A stretch of 64,000 bases of DNA from Kitasatospora viridis (GTDB lineage Bacteria; Actinomycetota; Actinomycetes; Streptomycetales; Streptomycetaceae): contig NZ_VIWT01000001.1 in assembly GCF_007829815.1 (NCBI RefSeq), positions 3,309,501-3,373,500 on the forward strand, read 5' to 3'. This document shows positions 7,319 through 16,519 of the stretch, piece by piece; position 1 is the stretch's first letter, and every line of letters starts with the position of its first letter. The notes under the pieces were generated by a model. It was not told the origin of the DNA, did no database searches, and was given only the letters and a program-made list of their open reading frames with translations. The translations under genes and the position numbers were made by a program.

Positions 7319-8173
7319 ATGGCAGAGAGCAAGGCCCGGAAGACGGCCGCGGGGACGGGGGCGGCGAAGCCGCGCAAGGCGGAGTCCCACCTGGCGATGG
7401 TGCGGCGGGCCCGGAAGATCAACCGGGCCCTGGCGGAGCTGTACCCGTACGCGCACCCGGAGCTGGACTTCGAGAACCCGTTCCAACTGCTGGTGGCCAC
7501 CGTGCTGTCGGCGCAGACCACCGACCTGAGGGTCAACCAGACCACCCCGGCACTGTTCGCCAGGTACCCCGAGCCGGCCGACCTGGCCGCGGCGAACCCG
7601 GCCGAGCTGGAGGAGATCATCCGGCCGACCGGCTTCTTCCGGAACAAGGCGAAGTCGCTGATCGGCCTGTCGATCGCGCTGCGGGACGAGTTCGGCGGCG
7701 AGGTGCCCCGCACCCTGGAGCAGATGGTCACGCTGCCCGGGGTCGGCCGCAAGACCGCCAACGTGGTGCTGGGCAACGTCTTCGGCGTCCCCGGGATCAC
7801 CGTGGACACCCACTTCGGCCGGCTGGCCCGCCGGTTCGGCTGGACCGCCGAGGAGGACCCGGTGGCGGTCGAGGCGGCGGTGGCCGAGATCTTCCCGAAG
7901 TCCGAGTGGACCATGCTCTCGCACCGGGTGGTCTTCCACGGCCGACGGATCTGCCACGCCCGCAAGCCCGCCTGCGGCGCCTGCCCGATCGCCCCGCTCT
8001 GCCCCTCCTACGGCGAGGGCGAGACCGATCCGGAGAAGGCCGCGAAGCTGCTGAAGTACGAGCTCGGCGGTCAGCCGGGCCAGCGCCTGCGCCCGCCCGC
8101 CGACTACCCGGGCACACCGGCGGCGCCCGGCGCGTTGAGCGGTACGGCGACGACCGCGACCGTGGAGGGCTGA
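7319..8173 (+). CDS. nth: Endonuclease III
   Basis: The 284-residue base-excision repair enzyme removes oxidised pyrimidines and cleaves the abasic site. The helix-hairpin-helix LPGVGRKTA (139-147) carries catalytic lysine K145, and the catalytic aspartate D163 lies in VDTHFGR. The four cysteines of the 4Fe-4S cluster are C212, C219, C222 and C228 (C-X6-C-X2-C-X5-C). The first 25 residues are a basic, low-complexity extension and the last 50 are proline/glycine-rich, both usual in streptomycetes. The next gene begins immediately after its stop codon. Confidence 0.96.
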   Translation: MAESKARKTAAGTGAAKPRKAESHLAMVRRARKINRALAELYPYAHPELDFENPFQLLVATVLSAQTTDLRVNQTTPALFARYPEPADLAAANPAELEEIIRPTGFFRNKAKSLIGLSIALRDEFGGEVPRTLEQMVTLPGVGRKTANVVLGNVFGVPGITVDTHFGRLARRFGWTAEEDPVAVEAAVAEIFPKSEWTMLSHRVVFHGRRICHARKPACGACPIAPLCPSYGEGETDPEKAAKLLKYELGGQPGQRLRPPADYPGTPAAPGALSGTATTATVEG

Positions 8174-8854
8174 GTGGAGAGCGTCGGTGTGTCGGCGGCG
8201 ATCGTGCGGGACGGGCTGCCGGACTGGCTGCTGCCGGTGCGGCGGGCGGCCGAGACGGTGCGGCCGGAGCAGCTGAGCCGGTTCCTGCCGCCGGACGAGG
8301 GCGGTCGGCGCTCGGCCGTGCTGCTGCTCTTCGGCGAGGGGCCGGACGGTCCCGACCTGCTGCTGACCCAGCGCTCCGACGAGCTGCGCTCGCACCCGGG
8401 CCAGGTCTCCTTCCCCGGCGGCTCGCTCGATCCGCAGGACGGCGACCCGCTGGGCAGCGGCCCGGTGGCCGCCGCGCTGCGCGAGGCGGCCGAGGAGACC
8501 GGTCTGGACCCGGCCGGGGTGCAGGTCTTCGCCACCCTGCCCGCGCTCTACATCCCGGTCAGCGACTTCGTGGTCACCCCGGTGCTCGGCTGGTGGCGCG
8601 AGGAGTCGCCGGTCGCGCCGGTCGATCCGGGCGAGACCGGCGCGGTCTTCCGGGTGCCGCTGGCGGAGTTGGCCGACCCGGCGAACCGCGGCCGGTTCCG
8701 CCACCCGTCCGGTTTCGCCGGGCCCGCGTTCCGCGTCGACGGGCGGCTGGTCTGGGGTTTCACCGCCGGGGTGATCGACCGGTTGCTGCACCACAGCGGC
8801 CTGGAGCGGAGCTGGGACACCACGCGGGTGATCGAACTGCCGGTCGGCGGGTAG
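8174..8854 (+). CDS. NUDIX hydrolase, CoA pyrophosphatase type
   Basis: The 226-residue protein carries the UPF0035/CoA-NUDIX signature LLTQRSDELRSHPGQVSFPGG (split here at residues 63-82 and 83) followed by a NUDIX box ending REAAEETG at 103-110. These enzymes split CoA into 4'-phosphopantetheine and 3',5'-ADP. The NUDIX box has a few extra residues between the GG and the RE motif. GTG 8174 directly abuts the nth stop codon, so both are co-transcribed. The pairing nth-CoA NUDIX-MarP is also found in M. tuberculosis (Rv3674c-Rv3671c). Confidence 0.88.
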   Translation: MESVGVSAAIVRDGLPDWLLPVRRAAETVRPEQLSRFLPPDEGGRRSAVLLLFGEGPDGPDLLLTQRSDELRSHPGQVSFPGGSLDPQDGDPLGSGPVAAALREAAEETGLDPAGVQVFATLPALYIPVSDFVVTPVLGWWREESPVAPVDPGETGAVFRVPLAELADPANRGRFRHPSGFAGPAFRVDGRLVWGFTAGVIDRLLHHSGLERSWDTTRVIELPVGG

Positions 8855-8932
8855 ACGGCCGGCGGGAATGCGGACGGAACGGGCAACCGGGCCAGCTGCC
8901 GAGCGACGGCCGGTCCATGGGAGGGTGGCACA

Positions 8933-10117
8933 GTGAACGTGCTGGATCTGCTGCTGCTCGCCGCCGCGATCGGCTTCGCCGTGTCCGGGTACCGGCAGGG
9001 CTTCGTGGTGGGCATCCTCTCCGTGCTCGGCTTCCTGGGCGGCGGACTGATCGCGGTGCAACTGCTGCCGCTGCTGCTCAGTCACCTCAGCCCCGGCACC
9101 ACCGCCTCGGTGGTGGCCGTGGTGGTGGTGATCGTCTTCGCCGCGATCGGCCAGGCTGCCACCACCCAACTCGGCTGGAAGCTGCGCGGGCGGATCGGCG
9201 GCAGCCAGGCCAAGGCGCTGGACTCGCTGGGCGGCTCGGTGGTCAACGTGCTGTCGATGCTGCTGGTGGCCTGGCTGATCGGCTCGGCGCTGGCCGGCAC
9301 CTCGATGCCGACGGTCTCCAAGCAGGTGCGCACCTCACTGGTGCTCGGCGGGGTGCAGGACGCGCTGCCGGCCGACGCGCCCAACTGGTTCTCCGACTTC
9401 AGCAAGGTGCTCTCGCAGAACGGCTTCCCCCAGGTCTTCAACCCGTTCGAGCACGAGCCGATCACCGACGTGCAGCCGCCCGACCCGGCGCTGGTCGCCA
9501 GCCCGGCGCTGCAGAAGGCCGCGCAGAGCCTGGTCAAGGTGGTCGGCACGGCCGGCTCCTGCGGCAAGACGCTGGAGGGCAGCGGCTTCGTGTTCGCCCC
9601 GCACCGGGTGATGACCAACGCGCACGTGGTCGGCGGGGTGGACGAGCCGACGGTGCAGATCGGCGGCACCGGCCAGCTCTACGACGCCACCGTGGTCAGC
9701 TACGACTGGCAGCGCGACATCGCGGTGCTGGAGGTGCCGAAGCTGAACGCGCCTCCGCTGGCCTTCGCGGGGGAGGCGCACAGCAACGACAGCGCGATCG
9801 TGGCCGGCTTCCCGGAGAACGGCTCGTTCAACGTCCAGCCGGCCCGGATCCGCGGCCGGATCCAGGCCAACGGCCCCGACATCTACCACCGCGGCCAGGT
9901 CGTCCGGGACGTCTACTCGATCCGCTCGCTGGTCCGCCAGGGCAACAGCGGCGGCCCGCTGCTCACGCCCGAGGGCGAGGTCTACGGGGTGGTCTTCGCC
10001 AAGTCGCTGGACAGCGCGGACACCGGCTACGTGCTCACCGCGGCCGAGGTGAAGCCGGACGCCGTCGCGGGCGCCACCGCCTCCACCCAGGTGGACACCG
10101 AGGGCTGCGCGCTCTGA
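8933..10117 (+). CDS. MarP-like membrane serine protease
   Basis: This 394-residue protein has an N-terminal CvpA-like domain with four membrane segments (residues about 1-120) and an external chymotrypsin-fold protease. The catalytic triad is H231 (TNAHVVGG), D262 (RDIAVLEV) and S339 (GNSGGPLL). C210 and C392 correspond to the disulfide pair of M. tuberculosis MarP (Rv3671c), which stabilises the active enzyme. MarP is required for acid resistance in mycobacteria and cleaves a peptidoglycan hydrolase. The GTG at 8933 follows a GGAGGGTGG tract. It probably belongs to the nth operon. Confidence 0.92.
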   Translation: MNVLDLLLLAAAIGFAVSGYRQGFVVGILSVLGFLGGGLIAVQLLPLLLSHLSPGTTASVVAVVVVIVFAAIGQAATTQLGWKLRGRIGGSQAKALDSLGGSVVNVLSMLLVAWLIGSALAGTSMPTVSKQVRTSLVLGGVQDALPADAPNWFSDFSKVLSQNGFPQVFNPFEHEPITDVQPPDPALVASPALQKAAQSLVKVVGTAGSCGKTLEGSGFVFAPHRVMTNAHVVGGVDEPTVQIGGTGQLYDATVVSYDWQRDIAVLEVPKLNAPPLAFAGEAHSNDSAIVAGFPENGSFNVQPARIRGRIQANGPDIYHRGQVVRDVYSIRSLVRQGNSGGPLLTPEGEVYGVVFAKSLDSADTGYVLTAAEVKPDAVAGATASTQVDTEGCAL

Positions 10118-10318
10118 CGCGCGGCCCGGGCTAACCCTCCTCCTGACGCCCCGTCGGACCGGGGCCGACTCCCTGACGCGCCGTCGGGCCGCGCTCGGCG
10201 CGCGGGATCCGGCGATCCGTCAGTTCATCCTGGTAGCGTCTGCCGGGCTCACCCGTTCGGCCCATCAGGGGCAGGTCCGGGTGGCGCGCACGCAACCAGG
10301 ACGAAGGAGCACTCGGCC

Positions 10319-11020
10319 ATGATGGGTCACTCGCACGCGGTCAGCGGGGCGATGGTTTACGCGGCCACGGTGCCGTTCCTGCCCCCGCTGCTGCTGCACA
10401 CCCACTTGCGGCCGGCCGACGTCCTGCTCGGCACGGTGCTGGCGGCGGGCGCCGCGCTGCTGCCCGACCTGGACCACCACGACGGCACCATCGCCAACTT
10501 CCTCGGCCCGTTCTCCAAGCTGCTCTGCCGGTTCGTCGCCAAGATCTCCGGCGGGCACCGGCACGCCACCCACTCGCTGCTCTTCGTCGCGCTGATGGGC
10601 GGCGGCACCTGGGCGGGCGTGCACTACCTGGGGCGCTGGTTCACCCTCGGCCTGACGTTCTTCCTGCTGGCGCTGGCCATCAAGGCGCTGCGGCTGCACG
10701 TGCCGGGGGACCGGCACCACACCTGGCTGACCGTCATCGGGCTGGCCGTGGTGGGCACCGTGGTGATGGACAAGTGGATGCCCTCCGCCCCGGTCTGGCT
10801 GCCCTACGCGGTGGCGCTGGGCACCCTCACCCACCTGATGGGCGACTGCCTGACCAAGATGGGCGCGCCGCTGCTGTGGCCGCACAAGGAGCGCTACGAG
10901 ATCGTGCTGATCAAGCGCAGCGGCAACGACATGGAGACCAAGGTGCTGGTCCCGATCATGACGGTGGCCACCTTCGCCGCGCTCTGGTTCACCGCGCTGG
11001 AGCCGACGGTCCTGAACTGA
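10319..11020 (+). CDS. YdjM-like membrane metal-dependent hydrolase
   Basis: The 233-residue protein belongs to the LexA-regulated membrane hydrolase family (YdjM, DUF457). It has about five hydrophobic segments and the conserved histidine motifs GHSHAVSG near the start, LPDLDHHDG at about 51, and RHATHSLLF at about 80. No enzyme activity has been established for the family. AAGGAG lies 9 nt before the ATG at 10319; a second ATG follows directly at 10322. The 201-nt gap upstream (10118-10318) has GC-rich repeats and a possible TAGCGT -10 box near 10232. Confidence 0.85.
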   Translation: MMGHSHAVSGAMVYAATVPFLPPLLLHTHLRPADVLLGTVLAAGAALLPDLDHHDGTIANFLGPFSKLLCRFVAKISGGHRHATHSLLFVALMGGGTWAGVHYLGRWFTLGLTFFLLALAIKALRLHVPGDRHHTWLTVIGLAVVGTVVMDKWMPSAPVWLPYAVALGTLTHLMGDCLTKMGAPLLWPHKERYEIVLIKRSGNDMETKVLVPIMTVATFAALWFTALEPTVLN

Positions 11021-11044
11021 CCGGCCGTCAGCCGCCGCGGGCCC

Positions 11045-11266
11045 TCAGGGCTCGCGGCGCAGCCGGGCGCCCACCCAGCGGGCCCGGCGCCCGAGGATCC
11101 GCGGGATCCCCAGCGGGTGCGGGGAGCTGGGCCGGTCCGCCGGCCCGTCCGGCCACTCGCCGGGGAACCGGTCGAGGCCGCTGAGCGGTGCTGCGGCGTT
11201 CTGCGCGGCGCCGCCGTGCTTGGCGCGCCGGCGTTCGGCGGCGGCGCGATCGGGCATCCAGGTCAT
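11045..11266 (-). CDS. Possible small basic protein
   Basis: This 73-codon ORF encodes an arginine-rich, hydrophilic peptide beginning MTWMPDRAAAERRRAKHGG. The region is otherwise empty between a YdjM-like gene and an EphE-like gene. A GGGGG tract sits about 16 nt upstream of the ATG, too far for a good ribosome binding site. I do not recognise a family. It may be a genuine small gene or a chance open frame in GC-rich DNA. Confidence 0.35.
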   Translation of the reverse strand: MTWMPDRAAAERRRAKHGGAAQNAAAPLSGLDRFPGEWPDGPADRPSSPHPLGIPRILGRRARWVGARLRREP

Positions 11267-11349
11267 ACCCGATGAATGCCCCCGGGTCGCCGGGGGTAAC
11301 CACCCTCGTCCGGGCGAACCGTCCTATGCCACGGGCAACTGAGCGGCCG

Positions 11350-12354
11350 TCACTTGTGCTCGGAGATCCAGGCGAGCAGCTCGGCGGTGAACTCCTCGGG
11401 GACCTCCTCGTGCGGGAAGTGCCCCACCCCCGGCAGCAGCCGCCAGCGGTACGGCGCCGAGACGAACTCGCCGGCGCCCAGCGCGGTGCGGGCCAGCAGC
11501 ACCGGGTCGGCCGCCCCCTGGACGTGCAGGGTGGGCGCGGTCACCGGCTTCTTCATCCGGCGGGCGAACTGGATGCCGTCCGGCCGGGCCATCGAGCGGA
11601 GCAGCCAGCGGTACGGCTCGATCGAGCAGTGCGCGGTGCTCGGGATCTGGATCGCCTGCCGGTAGTTGGCCACCGCTGCGGCGTCCAGCAGGTTGGGGCC
11701 GGTCCACTCGGCCAGGTAGCGGCCGACCAGCTCGCCGTCCTCGGCGACCAGTCGGCGCTCCGGTATCCACGGGCGCTGGAAGCCCAGCACGTGGTCGTAG
11801 GCGGCCATCTGACGGCGGTCGCGCAGCAGCGCCCGGCGCAGGTGGCGCGGGTGGGCGGCGGAGACCACGGTCAGGCTGCGGATCACCGAGGGCCGCATCA
11901 CGGCCGCCACGAACGCCAGCGAGCCGCCGGTGTCGTGGCCCACCAGGTGGGCGCTGTGCTCGCCGAGCGAGCGGATCACCCCGGTGATGTCCAGGGCCAG
12001 GTTGGTCGGGTCGTAGCCGCGCGGGGTGCGGTCGCTGCCGCCCGTCCCGCGCAGGTCGAGCGCGACGGCGCGGTAGCCGGCCGCGGCCAGCGCGGCCATC
12101 TGGTGCCGCCAGGCCCACCAGTACTGCGGCCAGCCGTGCACCAGCAGCACCATCGGGCCTTCGCCCTGCTCGGCGACGTGGAACCGGGCGCCGTTGGCCG
12201 CCAGGTCGCGGTGGGTCCACGGCCCGGGGGTGCGCACGTTGAACGCGCCGCGGCCGGCCACCGGGTCCGTCTGCTCGACCACCGGCCCGGGCAGGTCGGC
12301 AGCGGCGTGCGGACCTGCGGTGACGGGCGCGGAGGGCTTCTGGTCCAGTGGCAT
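11350..12354 (-). CDS. Epoxide hydrolase-like alpha/beta hydrolase (EphE type)
   Basis: The 334-residue protein has the alpha/beta-hydrolase core with oxyanion motif HGWPQYWW (73-80) and a nucleophile elbow GHDTGG whose aspartate D141 marks the epoxide hydrolase/haloalkane dehalogenase branch. The catalytic histidine is in GVGHFPHEEV near residue 310. The M. tuberculosis neighbour of MarP and holin-X in the same order is EphE (Rv3670). The N-terminal 40 residues are not part of the fold. No strong ribosome binding site precedes ATG 12354, so the exact start is uncertain. Confidence 0.85.
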   Translation of the reverse strand: MPLDQKPSAPVTAGPHAAADLPGPVVEQTDPVAGRGAFNVRTPGPWTHRDLAANGARFHVAEQGEGPMVLLVHGWPQYWWAWRHQMAALAAAGYRAVALDLRGTGGSDRTPRGYDPTNLALDITGVIRSLGEHSAHLVGHDTGGSLAFVAAVMRPSVIRSLTVVSAAHPRHLRRALLRDRRQMAAYDHVLGFQRPWIPERRLVAEDGELVGRYLAEWTGPNLLDAAAVANYRQAIQIPSTAHCSIEPYRWLLRSMARPDGIQFARRMKKPVTAPTLHVQGAADPVLLARTALGAGEFVSAPYRWRLLPGVGHFPHEEVPEEFTAELLAWISEHK

Positions 12355-12422
12355 AGCGAGAGCGTTTCACATCCCGGCCGGGAACGTCCTCCCGGTTGTC
12401 GGACAGTCGGCGGGCGGGCGGT

Positions 12423-12911
12423 TCAGCGCTCCTGGGTGGCCCGGTCCTCCAGGACGGCCAGCTCGCGCGCGGTGGCCGGACGCGGCTTGGCGTTCCGCAG
12501 CACCTCGGCGGTCGCCTGGGCGCCCTCGATGGTGCGCTTGGGCTTCTCGACCTTCTTGAAGAACCGGAGCATCAGCACCACGAGCACCACGGCGATCAGC
12601 ACGAAGGCCCAGGCCACGACGAAGAAGGACCAGCCCAGGCCGATGTGCGAGGCCGCGTTCAGACCGTAGGCGGCGGCGAAGCTGAACATCGGGATGGAGG
12701 CCAGCAGCACCACACCGGCGACGATGCCCGAGCTGGCGCCCTTCGCGCCGCTCATGACGTCGGCTCGGATCTCGGCCTTGGCGAGGGCGATCTCGTCGTG
12801 CACCAGTGACGAGAGATCAGCGGTGGCCGCGGCGAACAGTTGACCGACGGAGCGCTCGCCCTCGTAGGGCGCACGCGAGCTGCCGGACGGGCCTGCGGTG
12901 CCTGCGGACAT
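12423..12911 (-). CDS. Actinobacterial holin-X family membrane protein
   Basis: The 162-residue protein fits the Phage_holin_3_6/holin-X (DUF1469) family: an N-terminal amphipathic region with VGQLFAAATADLSSLVHDEIALAKAE (split; residues 23-48) followed by two membrane helices at about 62-85 and 92-115 and a cytoplasmic basic tail. It occupies the same place as Rv3669 in mycobacteria. Despite the name there is no evidence of lytic function. AGGAG lies 8 nt before the ATG at 12911. Confidence 0.85.
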   Translation of the reverse strand: MSAGTAGPSGSSRAPYEGERSVGQLFAAATADLSSLVHDEIALAKAEIRADVMSGAKGASSGIVAGVVLLASIPMFSFAAAYGLNAASHIGLGWSFFVVAWAFVLIAVVLVVLMLRFFKKVEKPKRTIEGAQATAEVLRNAKPRPATARELAVLEDRATQER

Positions 12912-13033
12912 CTGGTCTTCTCCTCTGCTGAGATTCCGGACAGCTCAGAATCATGCCCTTACCGACCAGTCAAGCACCACTTCGGCCCACTCCGGTCGGA
13001 CGGTGTGTCACCCGCTCGTACCCGTCAGGCCGG

Positions 13034-14332
13034 TCAGCCCGTGGTCGGGTCCTGCTGGTAGACGTCGGGGATCCCGTCGCCGTCGCTGTCCCGGTCCTCC
13101 TCCTCGCAGAGCCGGCGGTAGTGCCGGTTGCGGACCTTGAGCAGCAGGGTCGCGGCGGCCGCGCAGAGCAGGGAGCCGACCAGCACGGCCGCCTTCGCCC
13201 GGTCGGCGAGCACCGGATCGCCGGGGAAGGCCAGGTCGCTGATCAGCAGTGAGACGGTGAAGCCGATCCCCGCGAGCACCGAGACGGCGAACAGGTCGGC
13301 CCAGCGCAGCTGCGGGTTCAGCTCCGCCCGGGTCCACCTGGCGGTCAGCCAGGTGCCCCCGAAGATGCCCACCGTCTTGCCGACCAGCAGGCCGAGCACG
13401 ATGCCGAGCGGCATCGCCTGGGTGAAGACGTCGCGGACCGCCGGCCCGGAGACCGTCACGCCCGCGGCGAACAGCGCGAAGACCGGTACGGCGAAGCCGG
13501 CCGACAGCGGCCGCACCAGGTGCTCGATGTGCTCGCCGGGGGAGTGCTCCTCGTCGCCCTCCCGGTGGCAGCGCAGCGTCAGGCCCATCGCGACGCCCGC
13601 GACCGTCGGGTGGATCCCGCTCTCGTGCATCAGCGCCCAGATCACCACGGCGAGCGGGACGAACAGGTACCAGCCGTGCACCCCGTGCCGGTGCAGGTAC
13701 CAGAAGAGCACCAGGCCGGCGACCGAGGCGATCAGCGCCCAGTAGGTGATCCCGGAGCTGTAGAAGACCGCGATGATCAGGATCGCGATCAGGTCGTCCA
13801 CCACGGCCAGGGTGAGCAGGAAGGCCCGCAGCGCGGAGGGCAGGTGACTGCTCACCACGGCGAGCACCCCGAGGGCGAAGGCGATGTCGGTGGCGGTCGG
13901 GATCGCCCAGCCGGCCCGGTGGCCGCCGGTGCCGCTGTTGACCAGGGCGAAGAGCACCGCGGGCAGCACCACCCCGCAGACCGCGGCCACCACCGGGAGC
14001 AGCGCGGCGCTGGGGGTGCGCAGCTCGCCGGCCACGAACTCGCGCTTGAGCTCGATGCCGGCGACGAAGAAGAAGATCGTCAGCAGGCCGTCCTTGGCCC
14101 AGGCCTCCAGCGGGAGGTCCAGGTGGAGCGGGGTGGACGGGCCGATGGTGTGGTGCAGTGCCTGCTGGTAGCTGCCGGGCCAGCTGTTGGCCCAGATGAG
14201 CGCCGCCACGGCGGCGAGGAGCAGCAGCACACCACCGACCGTCTCGGTGCGCAGTGCCTCGGTCAGGTAGCGGTGCTCGGGGAGGGAGAGCCGGCCGAGG
14301 AACTGGCGGCGGGGGGTGGTGTCCGGGTCCAC
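13034..14332 (-). CDS. nhaA: Na+/H+ antiporter NhaA
   Basis: The 432-residue antiporter has the NhaA family pattern: LPLEAWAKDGLLTIFFFVAGIELKREF-type core near residues 80-105, the transport aspartates in ATDIAFALG (TM4-5 region) and VVDDLIAILI, and a long hydrophobic profile of about 12 segments. It exchanges sodium for protons across the membrane for pH and salt balance. I start it at GTG 14332, 8 nt after GGAGGT; longer in-frame starts extend into non-conserved sequence. The C-terminus ends in an aspartate-rich DSDGDGIPDV, resembling a calcium-binding EF-hand-like repeat. Confidence 0.93.
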   Translation of the reverse strand: MDPDTTPRRQFLGRLSLPEHRYLTEALRTETVGGVLLLLAAVAALIWANSWPGSYQQALHHTIGPSTPLHLDLPLEAWAKDGLLTIFFFVAGIELKREFVAGELRTPSAALLPVVAAVCGVVLPAVLFALVNSGTGGHRAGWAIPTATDIAFALGVLAVVSSHLPSALRAFLLTLAVVDDLIAILIIAVFYSSGITYWALIASVAGLVLFWYLHRHGVHGWYLFVPLAVVIWALMHESGIHPTVAGVAMGLTLRCHREGDEEHSPGEHIEHLVRPLSAGFAVPVFALFAAGVTVSGPAVRDVFTQAMPLGIVLGLLVGKTVGIFGGTWLTARWTRAELNPQLRWADLFAVSVLAGIGFTVSLLISDLAFPGDPVLADRAKAAVLVGSLLCAAAATLLLKVRNRHYRRLCEEEDRDSDGDGIPDVYQQDPTTG

Positions 14333-14915
14333 GTGGATGACCTCCTGCCAGGTCTGGGGTACGGGGCGAGCGGTAGCAATGAGGCTAATGAGTCGAATAT
14401 CCGATTTGTATCCTTTCACGTCCGCCGACCGTTGGAGGAGCGGGGGTGGGGAGCGCTGAGCGGAAATGGGTTGATGGGGTGTTCGGCCGTCCGGGTGGAG
14501 CGCGCCGGCAGGGGGCGCGGTCGGTGATCGGTGACTGTCCGCAAGGAGTGCCATGTGAGGTGTGGGTCACGCGAGTTGACGGGACATCGGGCTGCGGCGA
14601 GAGGTGTTGACACCGGGTAACTTCGCTTCTCTCCAATGGTGTTGGCTGCCCGATCTCGGTCTGCGTCGACCTGGTCCGGCCCGACTTCCGCTGCTGATCG
14701 TTGCTCGCCGTGGCGGCCTTTTGTCGCCCACCGTCACCTGGTGGCGGACCTGTTGCTACGCCAAGTAGCGCCGCTGGGTGGACTTCTGGCGCCGGACCGG
14801 CCTCGGGCGCTGCGGGCGTACGGCGCTCGCATGCGATGGAGGGTGGGCGAACTTATCGTCATCTCAACGCGGCCCGCTGTGGCCGCCCGTTCCCGCCCCA
14901 CTCGGAGGCAACCCC
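14333..14915. other. Divergent intergenic region, nhaA / serine hydrolase
   Basis: No gene is supported in these 583 bases; open frames here lack ribosome binding sites and family similarity. A lower-GC island at 14375-14420 contains the direct repeat AATGAG at 14379-14384 and 14388-14393 and probably carries the nhaA promoter. The serine hydrolase promoter should lie in the right half. Confidence 0.5.
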
Positions 14916-16433
14916 ATGTCCCTTGAGGAACCGGCCGATTCGGTCGGCTCTGCCGCCCCGGTGCCCCCCGGACGGTCCGCCGAGCCCCACCCGGTCACCG
15001 GAGGCGAAGGCGCGCCCACCGCGCCGCCCCGGTTACCGGCCGCCCTGTTCGCGCCGTCGCTGCTGCCGCACGACCCTCAGCCGAAGTCGCTGATCCCGCC
15101 CCGACCGCTGATCCCACCCCGCCCGCTGGTGCCGCCGACCGTGCCCTCCGGCGCCGGTCCGCTCGCCGTCCAGCCGGTGCCCCGGCGCAGGCCCTCCGTC
15201 GTCCGCCTCGGCCAGCCGGCGGCGCAGCCCGCGCGGCGCGCCACGCAGCGGCCCGGTGGCCCGAAGGCCGCACCGGCCGGTCCCGCCGGGCCCACCAGTC
15301 CGACCGGTTCCGCTGGTTCCGTCGGCCCCAGGGCGGTCGGACCGCTCCGCCGGCCCGACTCGCTCACCCCGGACCGCCGGCTCCGCCCGCTGTTCCAGGG
15401 GCTGCCGCCGGACAGCGGTGTCGCCGTCGCGGTGATCGAGGGGGACGAGCGCACGGTCGCCTGCCGGGGGTTCACCGATTCCGCGACCAAGCGCCCGGTG
15501 CGGGCCGACACCCGGTTCGAACTCGGCTCCATCACCAAGACGTTCACCGCGCTGCTGCTGGCCGACATGGTGGCGCGCGGCGAGGTGCGGTACGACGATC
15601 CGGTCGGCGCCTACCTGCCCGCGGAGGCGGTGCCCGGCTACCCGAAGGAGCGCCCGATCACCCTGTTCCACCTGGCCACCCACACCTCCGGGCTGCCCCG
15701 GCTGCCGGCCGGGATGCCCGAGGTGATGCCGCAGTGGTTCACCCGGCCGTGCGCCACCTTCAACGCGGCGCACCTGCTCTGCTCGCTGGCCCGCACACCG
15801 GTGCGCGGCACGCCCGGCACCCAGGTGCGGTACTCCAGCCTCGGCGCCGGACTGCTCGGCCTGGCCCTGGCCAACGCCGCCGGGACCCGGTACGAGGACC
15901 TGCTGGCGCGTCGGGTCTGCGAGCCGCTCGGCCTGCTGGACACCTCCTGCGGGGCGGCCGGGGACCCGGGCAACGGCTACCGGCGCGGACGCCGGGTGCC
16001 GTCCTTCCGGATGCCGGCCCTGCCGGGCGCGTCCGCGCTGCGCTCCAGTGCGGACGACATGCTCCGCTACCTGCAGGCCATGGTGGCGGTCGACGGCGCC
16101 GTGCCGTTGGGCGGGACGGCCGGACTGCTCTCCGGCACCGACCAGGCGCTGCGCACCGCGCTGCGCGAGGTCCGCCGACCGCGGGTGCCGTGGAAGCTGG
16201 CCGGCACCCGGTTCTGCCTCGGCTGGAAGCAGCGCGCCCTGTCGGCCGACGAGCCGCCCGCGCAGGAGCTGGTCTTCCACGAGGGCAGCACCAGGGGCTT
16301 CCTCGCCTTCGCGGGCTTCAACCCGCGCTCCGGCACCGGCCTGGTCGCCCTGGTCAGCGCGCCGCCCGGCCGACGCCGGGGCTTCCTGCAGACCGCGTAT
16401 GAGACCCTGCGCGCCCTGGGCAGCGGCGGCTGA
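14916..16433 (+). CDS. Class C beta-lactamase-like serine hydrolase with TTA codon
   Basis: The 505-residue protein has a serine beta-lactamase-like/esterase domain (about 155-505): SxxK nucleophile S205-I-T-K208, YxS motif Y306-S-S, and the third-box equivalent H455-E-G457. The first 150 residues are proline- and alanine-rich with no signal peptide, so location is unclear. Family members act as D-aminopeptidases, esterases or lactamases; the substrate is unknown. Codon 40 is the rare leucine codon TTA (15033-15035), which in Streptomyces is read only by the bldA tRNA, suggesting developmentally timed translation. ATG 14916 follows CGGAGG by seven bases. Confidence 0.88.
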   Translation: MSLEEPADSVGSAAPVPPGRSAEPHPVTGGEGAPTAPPRLPAALFAPSLLPHDPQPKSLIPPRPLIPPRPLVPPTVPSGAGPLAVQPVPRRRPSVVRLGQPAAQPARRATQRPGGPKAAPAGPAGPTSPTGSAGSVGPRAVGPLRRPDSLTPDRRLRPLFQGLPPDSGVAVAVIEGDERTVACRGFTDSATKRPVRADTRFELGSITKTFTALLLADMVARGEVRYDDPVGAYLPAEAVPGYPKERPITLFHLATHTSGLPRLPAGMPEVMPQWFTRPCATFNAAHLLCSLARTPVRGTPGTQVRYSSLGAGLLGLALANAAGTRYEDLLARRVCEPLGLLDTSCGAAGDPGNGYRRGRRVPSFRMPALPGASALRSSADDMLRYLQAMVAVDGAVPLGGTAGLLSGTDQALRTALREVRRPRVPWKLAGTRFCLGWKQRALSADEPPAQELVFHEGSTRGFLAFAGFNPRSGTGLVALVSAPPGRRRGFLQTAYETLRALGSGG

Positions 16434-16458
16434 CCCCGCTCAGGGCGCGCTCGGGAAA

Positions 16459-16510
16459 CGCACTGACGCCTGCTCAACAACCGAACGGTCGTTGAGCAGG
16501 CGTCAGTGCG
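16459..16510. terminator. Bidirectional terminator, 20-bp perfect stem
   Basis: The arms 16459-16478 and 16491-16510 are perfectly complementary over 20 bp, with a 12-nt loop holding a further 4-bp accg/cggt stem. It lies exactly between the convergent 3' ends of the serine hydrolase (16433) and acs (16520). Confidence 0.85.
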
Positions 16511-16519
16511 TGGTGGTGC

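Noticed and set aside
7270..10134. A 954-codon open frame on the plus strand and similar very long frames elsewhere (such as the minus-strand frame 21458-24274)
   Set aside because: They overlap well-supported genes in other frames, have arginine/alanine/glycine-rich sequence without motifs, and are the usual effect of high GC at third codon positions.
12423..12911. Holin-X gene as a prophage remnant
   Set aside because: No other phage gene is near, and the gene keeps its place between EphE-like and neighbouring genes in other actinobacteria.
14636..14926. Plus-strand open frame in the nhaA-hydrolase intergenic region
   Set aside because: No ribosome binding site, atypical composition, and overlap with the start of the serine hydrolase gene.
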